Below are positions 15,221-23,986 of a stretch of DNA of 64,000 nt, in pieces. Each line of letters begins with the position of its first letter. The stretch's first letter is position 1. The translations under genes were made by a program, and so were the position numbers. The notes beneath the pieces were generated by a model, which was not told where the DNA came from, searched no databases, and saw only the letters and a program-made list of their open reading frames with translations. Where the stretch lies: assembly GCA_045612305.1 (NCBI GenBank), contig JAZKYU010000056.1, positions 9,864 to 73,863 of the forward strand, written 5' to 3'. The DNA comes from HGM04593 sp045612305. Its GTDB lineage: Bacteria > Bacteroidota > Bacteroidia > Bacteroidales > Bacteroidaceae.

Positions 15221-17737
15221 TTACTCGCTCTCTATCGTGAATTTGAGTTTATCGGTCTCCTCGTTCTTGTCTACCAGTATCTTGTCCCCGGTTTTTAGCG
15301 AGCCACACAGCAAAAGTTCCGAAATTTCGTCCTCTATGTATGTCTGCAGGGCGCGTTTCAAGGGTCGAGCACCAAACTGTATGTCATAACCCTTGCCTGC
15401 AAGATATTTTTTTGCATCGTCGGTGAGGCTTATGGTGTAGCCCAACTCGTTTACACGCTTCACAATCTGTGTAAGCTCCAGGTCTACTATGTTTACTATA
15501 GCGTCGAGCCCCAGCTGGTCGAAATTTATAATCTCGTCTATGCGGTTTATAAATTCGGGCGCGAAGCGTTTGTTTAGCGCTTTCTGCACCACGCTGCGCG
15601 AGTACTCTTTGTTGCCCTCGCGCTCGCTTTTTGTGAAGCCTACGCCTGCGCCAAACTCTTTAAGCTCGCGTGTGCCCACGTTTGATGTCATAATGAGCAC
15701 GGTGTTGCGGAAGTCTACGGTGCGGCCATAGCTGTCGGTGAGACGGCCCTCGTCCATCACCTGCAAGAGAAGGTTGAAGACATCGGTGTGTGCTTTCTCT
15801 ATCTCGTCGAGCAGTACGATGGAGTAGGGACGGCGGCGCACTCTTTCGGTAAGCTGGCCTCCTTCTTCGTAACCTACATATCCCGGAGGTGCTCCTACGA
15901 GGCGCGACACGGTAAACTTCTCCATATACTCGCTCATATCCACGCGTATAAGGGCGTCAGCCGAGCCGAACATAAATTTTGCAAGTTCCTTGGCGAGCAG
16001 GGTTTTTCCCACGCCTGTGGGGCCTAGGAACATAAATGTACCTATGGGCTTGTTGGGGTTTTGCAGGCCCACGCGGCTACGCTGTATGGCTTTTGTGAGT
16101 TTCTCTATGGCGTTGTCCTGTGCCACAACCTTTGCTTGCAGCTCCTCTTTCATACCACGCAAGCGTGCCCACTCGTCTTGCTGCATACGCTGCACGGGCA
16201 CACCCGATATCATTGAAACAACCCTTGCAACATCCTCTTCCTCTATTATCTGGCGGTGGTCGGCAAGGCTCTTTTCCCACTCGGCCTTCATCTGCGCAAG
16301 CCCTGCTTGCAGCTCTTTTTCGGTGTCGCGGCAGTTTGCAGCACGCTCAAAGTCTTGGCATTTAACAGCGTCGTTCTTCTCTTTGTTCACACTACTCAAG
16401 AGCGCTTCTTGCTCCTCTATCTCTTTGGGCACTTTTATGTTGCTTATGTGCATGCGGGCACCGGCCTCGTCCATAGCGTCTATGGCTTTGTCGGGGAAAC
16501 AGCGGTCGGTTATGTAGCGGTCTGTCAATTTGACACACGCAAGCAAGGCCTCCTCGGTGTATGTCACGTTGTGGTGGTTCTCGTAGCGCTCTTTTATGTT
16601 TTTAAGTATGGTGTGTGTGTCGTCGGCCGATGTGGGCTCTACAAGCACCTTCTGGAAACGACGCTCCAGAGCACCATCTTTTTCTATGCTTTTGCGATAC
16701 TCGTCGATGGTTGTTGCGCCTATACACTGTATCTCGCCGCGTGCAAGCGCGGGTTTCAGTATGTTGGCTGCATCCATAGAGCCGGGCGACGAGCCTGCAC
16801 CCACTATGGTGTGTATCTCATCGATAAAGAGTATTATGTTGGGGTTTTTCTCGAGCTCGTTCATTATCGAACGCAAGCGCTCCTCAAACTGTCCGCGGTA
16901 TTTTGTACCTGCTACAACGGCTGTCATGTCGAGCGCTACTATGCGCTTGTCAAAGAGTATGCGCGATGTTTTGCGCTCTACTATGCGTTGTGCAAGCCCC
17001 TCTACAATAGCCGATTTTCCCACTCCGGGCTCGCCTATCAGTATAGGGTTGTTCTTCTTGCGGCGGCTCAAAATTTGCGATATGCGCTCAATCTCTTGCT
17101 CGCGGCCCACAACGGGGTCGAGACGACCCTCGGCTGCGGCTTTTGTCATGTCCATACCAAAGTTGTCGAGCACGGGTGTGTCGTTCGAAGGCTTTGCTTG
17201 ACGTGTGCCTGTGAAGGCCTGCGCGTTACCGCTGTCGGGCTTTTGAGGCGCATCGTCTTCTTCGTCGTCCTGCTCGGCAAAGCCGAAACCGTTGTTCACG
17301 TCGGGCTTCACGCTTTTTATGGCATCCATCACGCGAGAGTATGTAACATCGTTGGCCTCGAGTATGTCGGCAGCTAGGTTGTTACCCTCTTTAAGTATAC
17401 CTAATAATATATGCTCGGCGTCGGCCGCAGTCTTGAAAGCGCGTGCCTCGAGTGTGCTGAAGCGCAATATTCTTGCTGTGTTCAAGCTCAACTCCACCTC
17501 GTCGATAGTGGGTTGCTCGGTGTAGTCGAACGAGCGACAACGAAGCTCTATACTCTGTTTAATCTTTGCTATATCGGTACCCAGTGTGTTTAGAACTTCG
17601 GTGGCGCTGTTTTCCTCCTCGCGCAGAATACCCAGCAACAAGTGCTCGGGGTTTATGTTCTTACAGCGCAGGCGGCAGGCCTCCTCCTTGCTCAACGAGA
17701 GTATAACTGATATTTTTTGCGAAAAATCATGATTCAT
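15221..17737 (-). CDS. clpC: ATP-dependent Clp protease ATP-binding subunit ClpC
   Basis: 838 residues. Domain order: N-terminal double Clp_N repeat (residues 1-145), first AAA+ module with Walker A GEPGVGKSA and Walker B LFIDEIHT, a middle coiled region with a UVR-type motif, and second AAA+ module with GPTGVGKT and VLLDEIEKAH. The acidic linker DEEDDAPQKPDSG separates Clp_N from the first AAA+. As a hexamer it unfolds substrates for ClpP. Length and middle domain favour ClpC over ClpA or ClpB. Single-gene transcript from a TATCTTCGC promoter. Confidence 0.96.
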   Translation of the reverse strand: MNHDFSQKISVILSLSKEEACRLRCKNINPEHLLLGILREEENSATEVLNTLGTDIAKIKQSIELRCRSFDYTEQPTIDEVELSLNTARILRFSTLEARAFKTAADAEHILLGILKEGNNLAADILEANDVTYSRVMDAIKSVKPDVNNGFGFAEQDDEEDDAPQKPDSGNAQAFTGTRQAKPSNDTPVLDNFGMDMTKAAAEGRLDPVVGREQEIERISQILSRRKKNNPILIGEPGVGKSAIVEGLAQRIVERKTSRILFDKRIVALDMTAVVAGTKYRGQFEERLRSIMNELEKNPNIILFIDEIHTIVGAGSSPGSMDAANILKPALARGEIQCIGATTIDEYRKSIEKDGALERRFQKVLVEPTSADDTHTILKNIKERYENHHNVTYTEEALLACVKLTDRYITDRCFPDKAIDAMDEAGARMHISNIKVPKEIEEQEALLSSVNKEKNDAVKCQDFERAANCRDTEKELQAGLAQMKAEWEKSLADHRQIIEEEDVARVVSMISGVPVQRMQQDEWARLRGMKEELQAKVVAQDNAIEKLTKAIQRSRVGLQNPNKPIGTFMFLGPTGVGKTLLAKELAKFMFGSADALIRVDMSEYMEKFTVSRLVGAPPGYVGYEEGGQLTERVRRRPYSIVLLDEIEKAHTDVFNLLLQVMDEGRLTDSYGRTVDFRNTVLIMTSNVGTRELKEFGAGVGFTKSEREGNKEYSRSVVQKALNKRFAPEFINRIDEIINFDQLGLDAIVNIVDLELTQIVKRVNELGYTISLTDDAKKYLAGKGYDIQFGARPLKRALQTYIEDEISELLLCGSLKTGDKILVDKNEETDKLKFTIESE

Positions 17738-17807
17738 AAATCTTCTTCCTCCTCAATCAATACTTGTGAATATTCGTTTTTCTTAATAGTCTCTTGTGTT
17801 ACGGCAG

Positions 17808-17815
17808 CGAAGATA
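17808..17815 (-). promoter_or_regulatory. Promoter -7 box for clpC
   Basis: Minus-strand TATCTTCGC, giving a leader of roughly 65 bases before the ClpC start codon. Confidence 0.65.
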
Positions 17816-18068
17816 CAGCCCAAAAGTCTATCGTCAACAATATTTTTACATAAGAATTCTTACAAAAAGTGTGCCAAAGTATTAAAATAACATAAATTCG
17901 CCTTCTGTGCTCTCTTTTTCTTGCTCCGAGAGAGGCTGTTTTTTGTTTTTCTTTGAGCAAAATTTATGTGCAGAGCTTCACACAGGCTCGCCTCTTTGAA
18001 CGATAAATTTTTGTTTGCCTGTTTGTTAAAATATTCCACTTTTTTTGTTGTTTTCTCAACATTCTTGT

Positions 18069-18076
18069 TATCTTTG
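18069..18076 (+). promoter_or_regulatory. Promoter for the MORN-protein gene
   Basis: TATCTTTG followed by C, with TTTG at 18044-18047 spaced 21 bases upstream: a full Bacteroidota promoter. Confidence 0.75.
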
Positions 18077-18189
18077 CGCTTGGTGCACATATATATAAAC
18101 CAACGAAACGAGGAGTTTTGCGCCTTGCATAGTTTGTTGCAATTTGTTTTTTGGCGCTCTCCATCGTGGCTTTTTTAAAGGTGATATTG

Positions 18190-19371
18190 ATGAAACACAA
18201 CATATTACTATTATCTCTTTTCTTGCTCCTGTCGTCTGTGGCGGTAGCACAAGATTCTTCGGCACCTTCTACTAAAAATACATCTGTGCGCGAGTTTGTT
18301 TCAAAAGCCATAGAAAACTCAGTAAATACCAAAACTTTAACCCTTAAAGGTGGCGTAAAGTACACCGGCGAAGCAAAAGGTAAAAAGCCTAACGGTTACG
18401 GCAAGGCTATCTACCCCAACGGCGATACATACGAGGGCTGCTTCTCGCATGGCGCGCGTCAAGGTGTTGGAATATACACGTTTAGCGACGGCGAGCGTTA
18501 CGAAGGTGCTTTTATCGAGGGTTGCCAGCACGGCAAGGGAACTTTCTATTTTGCCGACGGTAGTGTGTACGACGGTTTCTGGGAATTTGACTTCCAGCAC
18601 GGGTATGGCAAAAAAAACTATCCCAACGGGGATGTCTACATAGGCAAGTGGAGCAAAGACAAACGCGAAGGCAACGGCACTTATTTTTTCTCTAACGGCG
18701 CCTCCTACACAGGCGAGTGGAAAGACGACAAATACTGCGGCACGGGAACATTTGTGTGGAGCGACAGCAGCAAATATGTTGGCAACTGGAAAGGCGGCTT
18801 GCGCAGCGGCGAAGGCTGTTACTACTATCCCAACGGGGATGTTTATAAAGGCTCTTGGCTCAACGACTTGCGCAGCGGCAAGGGCGTGTACTCTTTTGCC
18901 GATAGTTGCCGCTACGAGGGTGAGTACCTCAACGGCTTGTGGCACGGCAAAGGTCTCTTTACCGATGTCGACGGTACCAGCTACGATGGTATGTTTGAAC
19001 AGGATTTGCGCAACGGCCAGGGCAAGATGCTTTATGCCGGAGGTGCTGTTTACGAGGGAGAGTGGAAAGACGATCAGCGCTCGGGCAAAGGAAAGTATAT
19101 CTGGGCAAACGGCGATGTCTACGAGGGAGAGTGGAAAGACGACACAATGAACGGGCAAGGCATTCTGCGTCTTGCAAACGGGCGAAAATATCGCGGAGGT
19201 TTTCTTAACGGCGAAGAACACGGCAACGGTGTAGCGGTCGACAGCGACGGCACCCGTTACGAAGGGACATTCGAAGAGGGGCAGCGACACGGCAAATTTA
19301 TCGTGAAAGATGCTTCGGGCAAGGTGCTTCGCGAGTGTGTATATAGTTTGGGAACAATAAGCATAAAATAA
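18190..19371 (+). CDS. Exported MORN-repeat protein
   Basis: 393 residues from ATG 18190; that start gives a classic signal peptide (MKHNILLLSLFLLLSSVAVAQ), whereas the longer open frame from 18151 would bury it. From about residue 55 to the end the protein is about 14 tandem 23-residue MORN repeats of the form YxGxWxxxxxxGxGxxxxxxGd, for example VYEGEWKDDQRSGKGKYIWANG. These build an elongated beta-sheet. In bacteria exported MORN proteins are mostly uncharacterised; roles in membrane or polysaccharide contact have been suggested. First gene of a run with YhcH (6-base gap) and glycogen branching enzyme (40-base gap). Confidence 0.9.
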   Translation: MKHNILLLSLFLLLSSVAVAQDSSAPSTKNTSVREFVSKAIENSVNTKTLTLKGGVKYTGEAKGKKPNGYGKAIYPNGDTYEGCFSHGARQGVGIYTFSDGERYEGAFIEGCQHGKGTFYFADGSVYDGFWEFDFQHGYGKKNYPNGDVYIGKWSKDKREGNGTYFFSNGASYTGEWKDDKYCGTGTFVWSDSSKYVGNWKGGLRSGEGCYYYPNGDVYKGSWLNDLRSGKGVYSFADSCRYEGEYLNGLWHGKGLFTDVDGTSYDGMFEQDLRNGQGKMLYAGGAVYEGEWKDDQRSGKGKYIWANGDVYEGEWKDDTMNGQGILRLANGRKYRGGFLNGEEHGNGVAVDSDGTRYEGTFEEGQRHGKFIVKDASGKVLRECVYSLGTISIK

Positions 19372-19377
19372 ACGACT

Positions 19378-19827
19378 ATGATTTTAGATTCTTTGAAAAA
19401 CTTGAGAAATTACGAGAGCCTGCACCCCAACTTTGCAAAGGCTATGGACTTTCTCTTGAACAACGACTTGAACAGCCTGCCGCTTGGGCGCAACGAGATT
19501 TGTGGCGACACTATATTTGCCAACGTGATGGAGGCTAAACCCCGCACAAAAGAGGAGGTGCCCTTGGAGGTGCATCGCAAGTATATAGATATTCAAGTGC
19601 CCATCTCGGCCGACGAGGTTATGGGATACACTCCTCTCGAGCAGCTCCCCGAGTGTGAATATAGCGAGGCCAACGATGTTGCTCTCTACCCCGTGGGTAT
19701 GCTCGCATCAAGTTACGTCGAGGTAAAGAACACTATGTTCACAATCTTCTTCCCCCACGACGGTCACGCACCTGCAGTTACACCCGTACCTGTGAAAAAG
19801 GTGATAGTGAAAATTGCGGTAGAGTAG
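19378..19827 (+). CDS. YhcH/YjgK/YiaL (DUF386) family protein
   Basis: 149 residues, single cupin-like DUF386 domain. Signature stretches are the N-terminal LHPNFAKAMDFL, the central EVHRKYIDIQVPISADEVMGYTPL and the C-terminal MFTIFFPHDGHAPAV. Family members in sialic-acid and sugar-acid loci act on sugar anomers or as a beta-galactosidase-associated subunit; the histidine-containing EVHRKYID and PHDGHAP motifs are the presumed metal or substrate site. Here it sits between an exported MORN protein and GlgB. The sugar substrate is not evident. Confidence 0.9.
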   Translation: MILDSLKNLRNYESLHPNFAKAMDFLLNNDLNSLPLGRNEICGDTIFANVMEAKPRTKEEVPLEVHRKYIDIQVPISADEVMGYTPLEQLPECEYSEANDVALYPVGMLASSYVEVKNTMFTIFFPHDGHAPAVTPVPVKKVIVKIAVE

Positions 19828-19867
19828 TGATTATGCAATGTAAATACGAACCATAATATTTATAACT

Positions 19868-21874
19868 ATGCTGAAACTTGTAGAACGCGATGGTTATTTG
19901 GCTCCCTTCAATTTGGACATTGACGCACGTTATCGTTATTTCCTGAAGAGAGAGAGAGAGTTGACAAAGAACGGCCGACAAACATTGTCGAGCTTTGCTT
20001 CGGGTTATTTATACTTCGGTCTGCACAAGACAGCTACCGGCTGGGTGTTCCGTGAGTGGGCTCCCAACGCAACAAAAATTGTACTTGTGGGCGACTTCTC
20101 TAACTGGGAAGAGTTACCCGAGTATGAACTTAAACAACTTGCCGGTGGTGTGTGGGAGCGTCGCTTGCCCAAAAAAGCCTTGAAACACGGGCAACACTAC
20201 AAGATGAAAGTTTACTGGAACGGTGGTTGCGGCGAGCGCATTCCCGCGTGGGTAACCCGCGTGGTGCAAGACGATGCTACAAAAATATTCAGCGCGCAGG
20301 TGTGGGCACCCGAGGAGGAGTATGTTTTCAAGAACAATAAATTTACTCCCAAACGCACCCCGTTGCTCATTTACGAGTGCCACGTAGGTATGGCGCAAGA
20401 AGAGGAGAAGGTAGGTACGTATCGCGAGTTTAAAGACAACGTTCTTCCCCGCGTTGCAGCCGACGGCTATAACTGCATACAAATTATGGCCATACAGGAG
20501 CACCCTTATTACGGTAGCTTCGGTTACCACGTTTCTAACTTCTTTGCACCCTCGTCGCGTTTCGGTACCCCCGAGGAGTTGAAAGAACTTATCGACGCGG
20601 CTCACGGTATGGGCATCTCGGTTATTATGGACTTGGTGCACTCTCACGCAGTGAAAAACGAGATGGAGGGCTTGGGCTTGCTCGATGGCGACCCTGCGCA
20701 ATATTTCCACGGCGGCGACCGTCGCGTGCACAACGCTTGGGACTCTCTATGTTTCAACTACGGCAAGAACGAGGTTGTTCACTTCCTCCTTTCAAACTGT
20801 AAATATTGGCTCGAGGAATTTAAGTTCGACGGCTTCCGTTTCGACGGTGTAACCTCTATGATATACTACAGTCACGGTCTTGGCGAGGCTTTCTGCGGTT
20901 ACGGCGATTATTTCAACGGCCACCAGGACGGCGACGCTATATGTTACCTCACACTTGCCAACCGACTAATACACGAAGTTAATCCCAAGGCTATTACCAT
21001 CGCCGAGGAGGTTTCTGGTATGCCAGGCTTGGCTGCACCCATAGAAGACGGCGGTTACGGCTTCGACTATCGTATGGCGATGAATATCCCCGACTTCTGG
21101 ATTAAGATAATAAAAGAGCGAAAAGACGAAGATTGGAAGCCTTCGGAGATTTTCTGGGAGCTCACCAATCGCCGCAAGGACGAGAAAACAATCTCCTATG
21201 CCGAGAGCCACGACCAAGCTCTTGTGGGCGACAAAACAATCATCTTCCGCCTCATCGATGCCGATATGTATTGGCACTTTAACCGTGGCGACGAGACCGG
21301 CACTGTTACTCGTGGTATAGCTCTTCACAAGATGATACGCCTTATGACCCTTGCTTCCATAAACGGTGGTTATCTCAACTTTATGGGTAACGAGTTTGGC
21401 CACCCCGAGTGGATAGACTTCCCACGCGAGGGTAACGGTTGGAGCCACAAGTATGCTCGTCGTCAGTGGAGCCTTGTCGACAATCCCAACTACAACTACA
21501 CGCTTCTTGGTAAGTTCGACGAGGAACTTGTGAAGCTTGTTGGTGGCGTGCGTAACTTCCAAAATCGCCCCGTGCAAGAAATTTGGCACAACGACGGCGA
21601 CCAAGTGCTCGCCTTCTCGCGCAAGGACTTGATATTTGTCTTCAACTTCAGCCCCACACGCTCGTTCACCGATTACGGTTTGTTGGTGCCCGAAGGCTCG
21701 TACTCTATAGTGCTCAACACCGACTCGGAGCGTTTCGGTGGTAACGCGCTTGTCGACGAGACACAGACACACTTTACACAGTACGACAAGTTACACGCCC
21801 GTCGCAAGAAGGGTTGGTTGATGCTCTATCTGCCTGCCCGCACTGCGCTCGTGCTTAAGAAAAATAAGGAATAA
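19868..21874 (+). CDS. glgB: 1,4-alpha-glucan branching enzyme
   Basis: 668 residues. It transfers alpha-1,4 glucan chains to alpha-1,6 positions during glycogen synthesis. An N-terminal CBM48 (GWVFREWAPNATKIVLVGDFSNW) precedes the GH13 barrel. Catalytic residues are visible: nucleophile Asp326 in DGFRFDGV, the acid/base Glu380 or Glu381 in IAEEVSG, and His448-Asp449 in YAESHDQ, which stabilises the transition state. This shorter form resembles the eukaryote/Bacteroidota branch rather than E. coli GlgB. Glycogen synthase and phosphorylase lie about 9 kb downstream beyond the V-ATPase operon. Confidence 0.97.
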   Translation: MLKLVERDGYLAPFNLDIDARYRYFLKRERELTKNGRQTLSSFASGYLYFGLHKTATGWVFREWAPNATKIVLVGDFSNWEELPEYELKQLAGGVWERRLPKKALKHGQHYKMKVYWNGGCGERIPAWVTRVVQDDATKIFSAQVWAPEEEYVFKNNKFTPKRTPLLIYECHVGMAQEEEKVGTYREFKDNVLPRVAADGYNCIQIMAIQEHPYYGSFGYHVSNFFAPSSRFGTPEELKELIDAAHGMGISVIMDLVHSHAVKNEMEGLGLLDGDPAQYFHGGDRRVHNAWDSLCFNYGKNEVVHFLLSNCKYWLEEFKFDGFRFDGVTSMIYYSHGLGEAFCGYGDYFNGHQDGDAICYLTLANRLIHEVNPKAITIAEEVSGMPGLAAPIEDGGYGFDYRMAMNIPDFWIKIIKERKDEDWKPSEIFWELTNRRKDEKTISYAESHDQALVGDKTIIFRLIDADMYWHFNRGDETGTVTRGIALHKMIRLMTLASINGGYLNFMGNEFGHPEWIDFPREGNGWSHKYARRQWSLVDNPNYNYTLLGKFDEELVKLVGGVRNFQNRPVQEIWHNDGDQVLAFSRKDLIFVFNFSPTRSFTDYGLLVPEGSYSIVLNTDSERFGGNALVDETQTHFTQYDKLHARRKKGWLMLYLPARTALVLKKNKE

Positions 21875-21912
21875 AAGGGTGGGGCACAACCCTTTAACCC
21901 GATAACTGCTTG

Positions 21913-21945
21913 AGGCTGTGCTGTAAATTTATTACGGCACAGCCT
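21913..21945 (+). terminator. Weak hairpin after glgB
   Basis: 14-bp stem AGGCTGTGCTGTAA / TTACGGCACAGCCT with one G:T pair. There is no T tract, so termination is uncertain; it may be a processing or stability hairpin. Confidence 0.4.
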
Positions 21946-21969
21946 TGAGTTACCAAGCAAAAGAATACG

Positions 21970-23118
21970 ATGAGAAACGCTGCCGAAAAACGTTTGCAAG
22001 GGGGCATCTCCTTCTTCTGCGCCGCTGTTTTTGCGATATTTGCTTTCACCTTTATCGCGTTCTACAAGTCGGCCGAGCTGGAGGTTGCATACGACTATAT
22101 AGCAACGGGAAAACTGCAATACAACGGTTTTCTCCTTGCAGGTGTGGTTGTGCCTCTGCTTGTAGGCTTAGCCTTGTGGCTCAATCGCTTTGCGGGCTTT
22201 AAACGTGAGTGGACAGCGATGGCCTATCTTCCTTCGGCTTTTATACTTGCGGCAGCAACCGATGTTGGTCGTTCTCTCTTCACGGAAAACTTCTCCTTGT
22301 CGTGGCTTGGGGTTTTTGGGGTAGTTATTTTGGTCTATATCTTTTTTGCTGTGGTCTTGAACAGAATGTTGTTCGAGAAGATAAAAAACCCTTCGATGGT
22401 TGCAAACAGAATTATTTGGCGCAATCTCATACTTTTTGTGCTCGTGTTTTTGTTTGTGGGTACCCTCTCGGGCGGCGACAAAAATTTTAAACGCGAGGCC
22501 CTGCAGTATAAATATTTTAAGTGTGGCGATGTCGACGGGGCGCTTGCTGTGGGCGGGCAATCACCCATAGCTTCGCAGCAGCTGTCGGCTCAACGCGCCT
22601 TTCTTCTCTCTGTAAAGGGCGAGCTTGCAGAGCACTTTTTCGATTATCCGCTTTACTTTGGAGCCGAAAGCCTTTTGCCTTCGGTGGAACGCGATGCTCC
22701 CATAGCGCCCGATACAATTTACAACCATATAGGCGCCGTGCGTGCTGCCGACGAAGATGCTATGGAGTATCTCTCTCGCGTGGCTTTGGGCGACGCTTCA
22801 ACTTCTGCGGCGCGCGACTACTATCTCGTGGCTCTGCTTGCCGAGCTTCGTTTGGTCGATTTTGCAGACAAATTATTTGAGTTTTACAACGTCGGCGACG
22901 CCGACCGCTTGCCCAAGCAGTACAAAGAGGCGCTTGTGCTTTATGCTCACATAGTGCCAGAGTTCGATGTGAAAATAAACGACAGCGCAATGCAAGAGCG
23001 GTTTTCGGCTCTTATAGCAGAGTTGCGCAAGAACAAAAATATATCGTCGCTGCACTCTCACCTGTTGCGTGCCAACTACGGCGATACTTATTGGTGCTAT
23101 TTTCTTTGCGGAGAGTAA
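21970..23118 (+). CDS. Integral membrane protein, DUF6057-like
   Basis: 382 residues. The N-terminal 165 residues contain five or so hydrophobic segments (FFCAAVFAIFAFTFIAFY, FLLAGVVVPLLVGLALWL, FILAAATDVG region, LGVFGVVILVYIFFAVVL, NLILFVLVFLFVG). The C-terminal 200 residues are soluble and helical, with DYYLVALLAELRLVDFADKLFEF and RLPKQYKEALVLYAHI, like the tetratricopeptide-style half of DUF6057 proteins of Bacteroidota. Function unknown. It stands between glgB and the V-ATPase promoter. The DUF6057 label is from memory of the family pattern. Confidence 0.65.
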   Translation: MRNAAEKRLQGGISFFCAAVFAIFAFTFIAFYKSAELEVAYDYIATGKLQYNGFLLAGVVVPLLVGLALWLNRFAGFKREWTAMAYLPSAFILAAATDVGRSLFTENFSLSWLGVFGVVILVYIFFAVVLNRMLFEKIKNPSMVANRIIWRNLILFVLVFLFVGTLSGGDKNFKREALQYKYFKCGDVDGALAVGGQSPIASQQLSAQRAFLLSVKGELAEHFFDYPLYFGAESLLPSVERDAPIAPDTIYNHIGAVRAADEDAMEYLSRVALGDASTSAARDYYLVALLAELRLVDFADKLFEFYNVGDADRLPKQYKEALVLYAHIVPEFDVKINDSAMQERFSALIAELRKNKNISSLHSHLLRANYGDTYWCYFLCGE

Positions 23119-23240
23119 TTTCTAGCCCTCAGTAGCACCATTCTGCAATAAAGTTTTACAAAACAAAATCTCTTTGTATAAAATTTTCTTTTTATATTTA
23201 ATTATTTTTAATATTAAGTGGGAAAATAGATATTTTATTC

Positions 23241-23248
23241 TATTTTTG
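23241..23248 (+). promoter_or_regulatory. Promoter -7 box of the V-ATPase operon
   Basis: TATTTTTG. Transcription is expected from about 23255, leaving a leader of some 138 bases before the first gene. The -33 box is not clear. Confidence 0.65.
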
Positions 23249-23270
23249 TAGTCGGAAAACTATGTTTTGC

Positions 23271-23345
23271 AGGCAATAAAGCTTTGTTTTTGTTGTGTTT
23301 AGCACGATAAACAACTGATGGTTAATACGTTGCGCTTTGTTGCCT
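23271..23345 (+). promoter_or_regulatory. Structured 5' leader of the V-ATPase operon
   Basis: Outer stem of 12 pairs (23271-23282 AGGCAATAAAGC with 23334-23345 GCTTTGTTGCCT, one G:T) encloses an inner hairpin (23292-23301 with 23308-23315). It lies wholly between the predicted transcription start and the first start codon and is not followed by a T tract, so it is not an ordinary terminator. Candidate cis-acting RNA; no known riboswitch class recognised. Confidence 0.45.
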
Positions 23346-23392
23346 TGTAAAAAACTGCTCGAAACAATAAAATATTAAATATACAGAGAATT

Positions 23393-23983
23393 ATGGACAA
23401 CAAAATTCAGGAATTAACCGAGAAAATCTACGCCGAGGGCGTGGAGAAGGGTAAAGCCGAGGCTGAGCGTCTTGTTGCAGAGGCTAAGGCTAACGCAGAG
23501 GCTATTGTTGCAGCGGCCGAGGCAAAAGCGGCTTCAATAATTGCAGCAGCCGAGAAGAACGCCGAGGAGTTGAACGCAAACACTCGTTCTGAGTTAAAAC
23601 TCTATGGTGCACAGGCTGTTGGTGCTCTCAAGTCGGAGGCTGCCACAATAGTAACAGATGCTGTGGTTAAAGCTGCAGTGAAAGAGGCTGTTAGTGGCGA
23701 TGCTTTGAAGGCTCTTCTTGTGAAGATAGCAGAGCGCTGGAGTGCAAACGAGCCCCTTGTTATCTCTACTGCAGAGGCTGCCGAGCTCAAAGCCTTCTTT
23801 GCTGCAAAAGCAAAAGCCCTGCTCGACAAGGGTGTTGAGATTAAGCAGGTGAACGGTAAAAAAGCGTCGTTCTCTATAGCTCCTGCCGACGGCTCTTACA
23901 AAGTGAACTTCGGCGAGGGTGAGTTTGAGGCTTTCTTCAACTCCTTCTTGCGTCCCCAGATGGTTGAACTCCTATTTTCGTAA
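23393..23983 (+). CDS. ntpE: V-type ATP synthase subunit E
   Basis: 196 residues. The N-terminal half is an alanine- and glutamate-rich helix (KGKAEAERLVAEAKANAEAIVAAAEAK) that forms the coiled peripheral stalk; the C-terminal half is a small globular domain that binds the catalytic head. First gene of the operon E - DUF2764 - A - B - D - I - K, starting 3 bases before the next gene. No separate G-type stalk subunit is encoded nearby, though one is normally the partner of E. Confidence 0.88.
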   Translation: MDNKIQELTEKIYAEGVEKGKAEAERLVAEAKANAEAIVAAAEAKAASIIAAAEKNAEELNANTRSELKLYGAQAVGALKSEAATIVTDAVVKAAVKEAVSGDALKALLVKIAERWSANEPLVISTAEAAELKAFFAAKAKALLDKGVEIKQVNGKKASFSIAPADGSYKVNFGEGEFEAFFNSFLRPQMVELLFS

Positions 23984-23986
23984 GCA

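Larger units (their letters stand above)
17738..18189. other. Divergent intergenic region between clpC and the MORN gene
   Basis: 452 bases. The left end holds the clpC promoter (17808-17815) and the right end the MORN-gene promoter (18069-18076) followed by a leader of about 110 bases. Between 17816 and 18040 I see only AT-rich sequence; short open frames there lack any promoter or family support. Confidence 0.6.

Noticed and set aside
16256..17377. 373-residue open frame on the plus strand
   Set aside because: Antisense to clpC, cysteine- and tyrosine-rich composition typical of shadow frames.
17860..18090. 76-residue minus-strand open frame in the clpC-MORN gap
   Set aside because: Overlaps the MORN promoter, lysine/asparagine-rich random composition, no promoter or start context.
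18340..19320. Tandem DNA repeats
   Set aside because: The periodicity is the 69-base coding pattern of MORN repeats; similarly 42.9-44.4 kb is the LRR_5 coding pattern. Neither is a non-coding repeat array.
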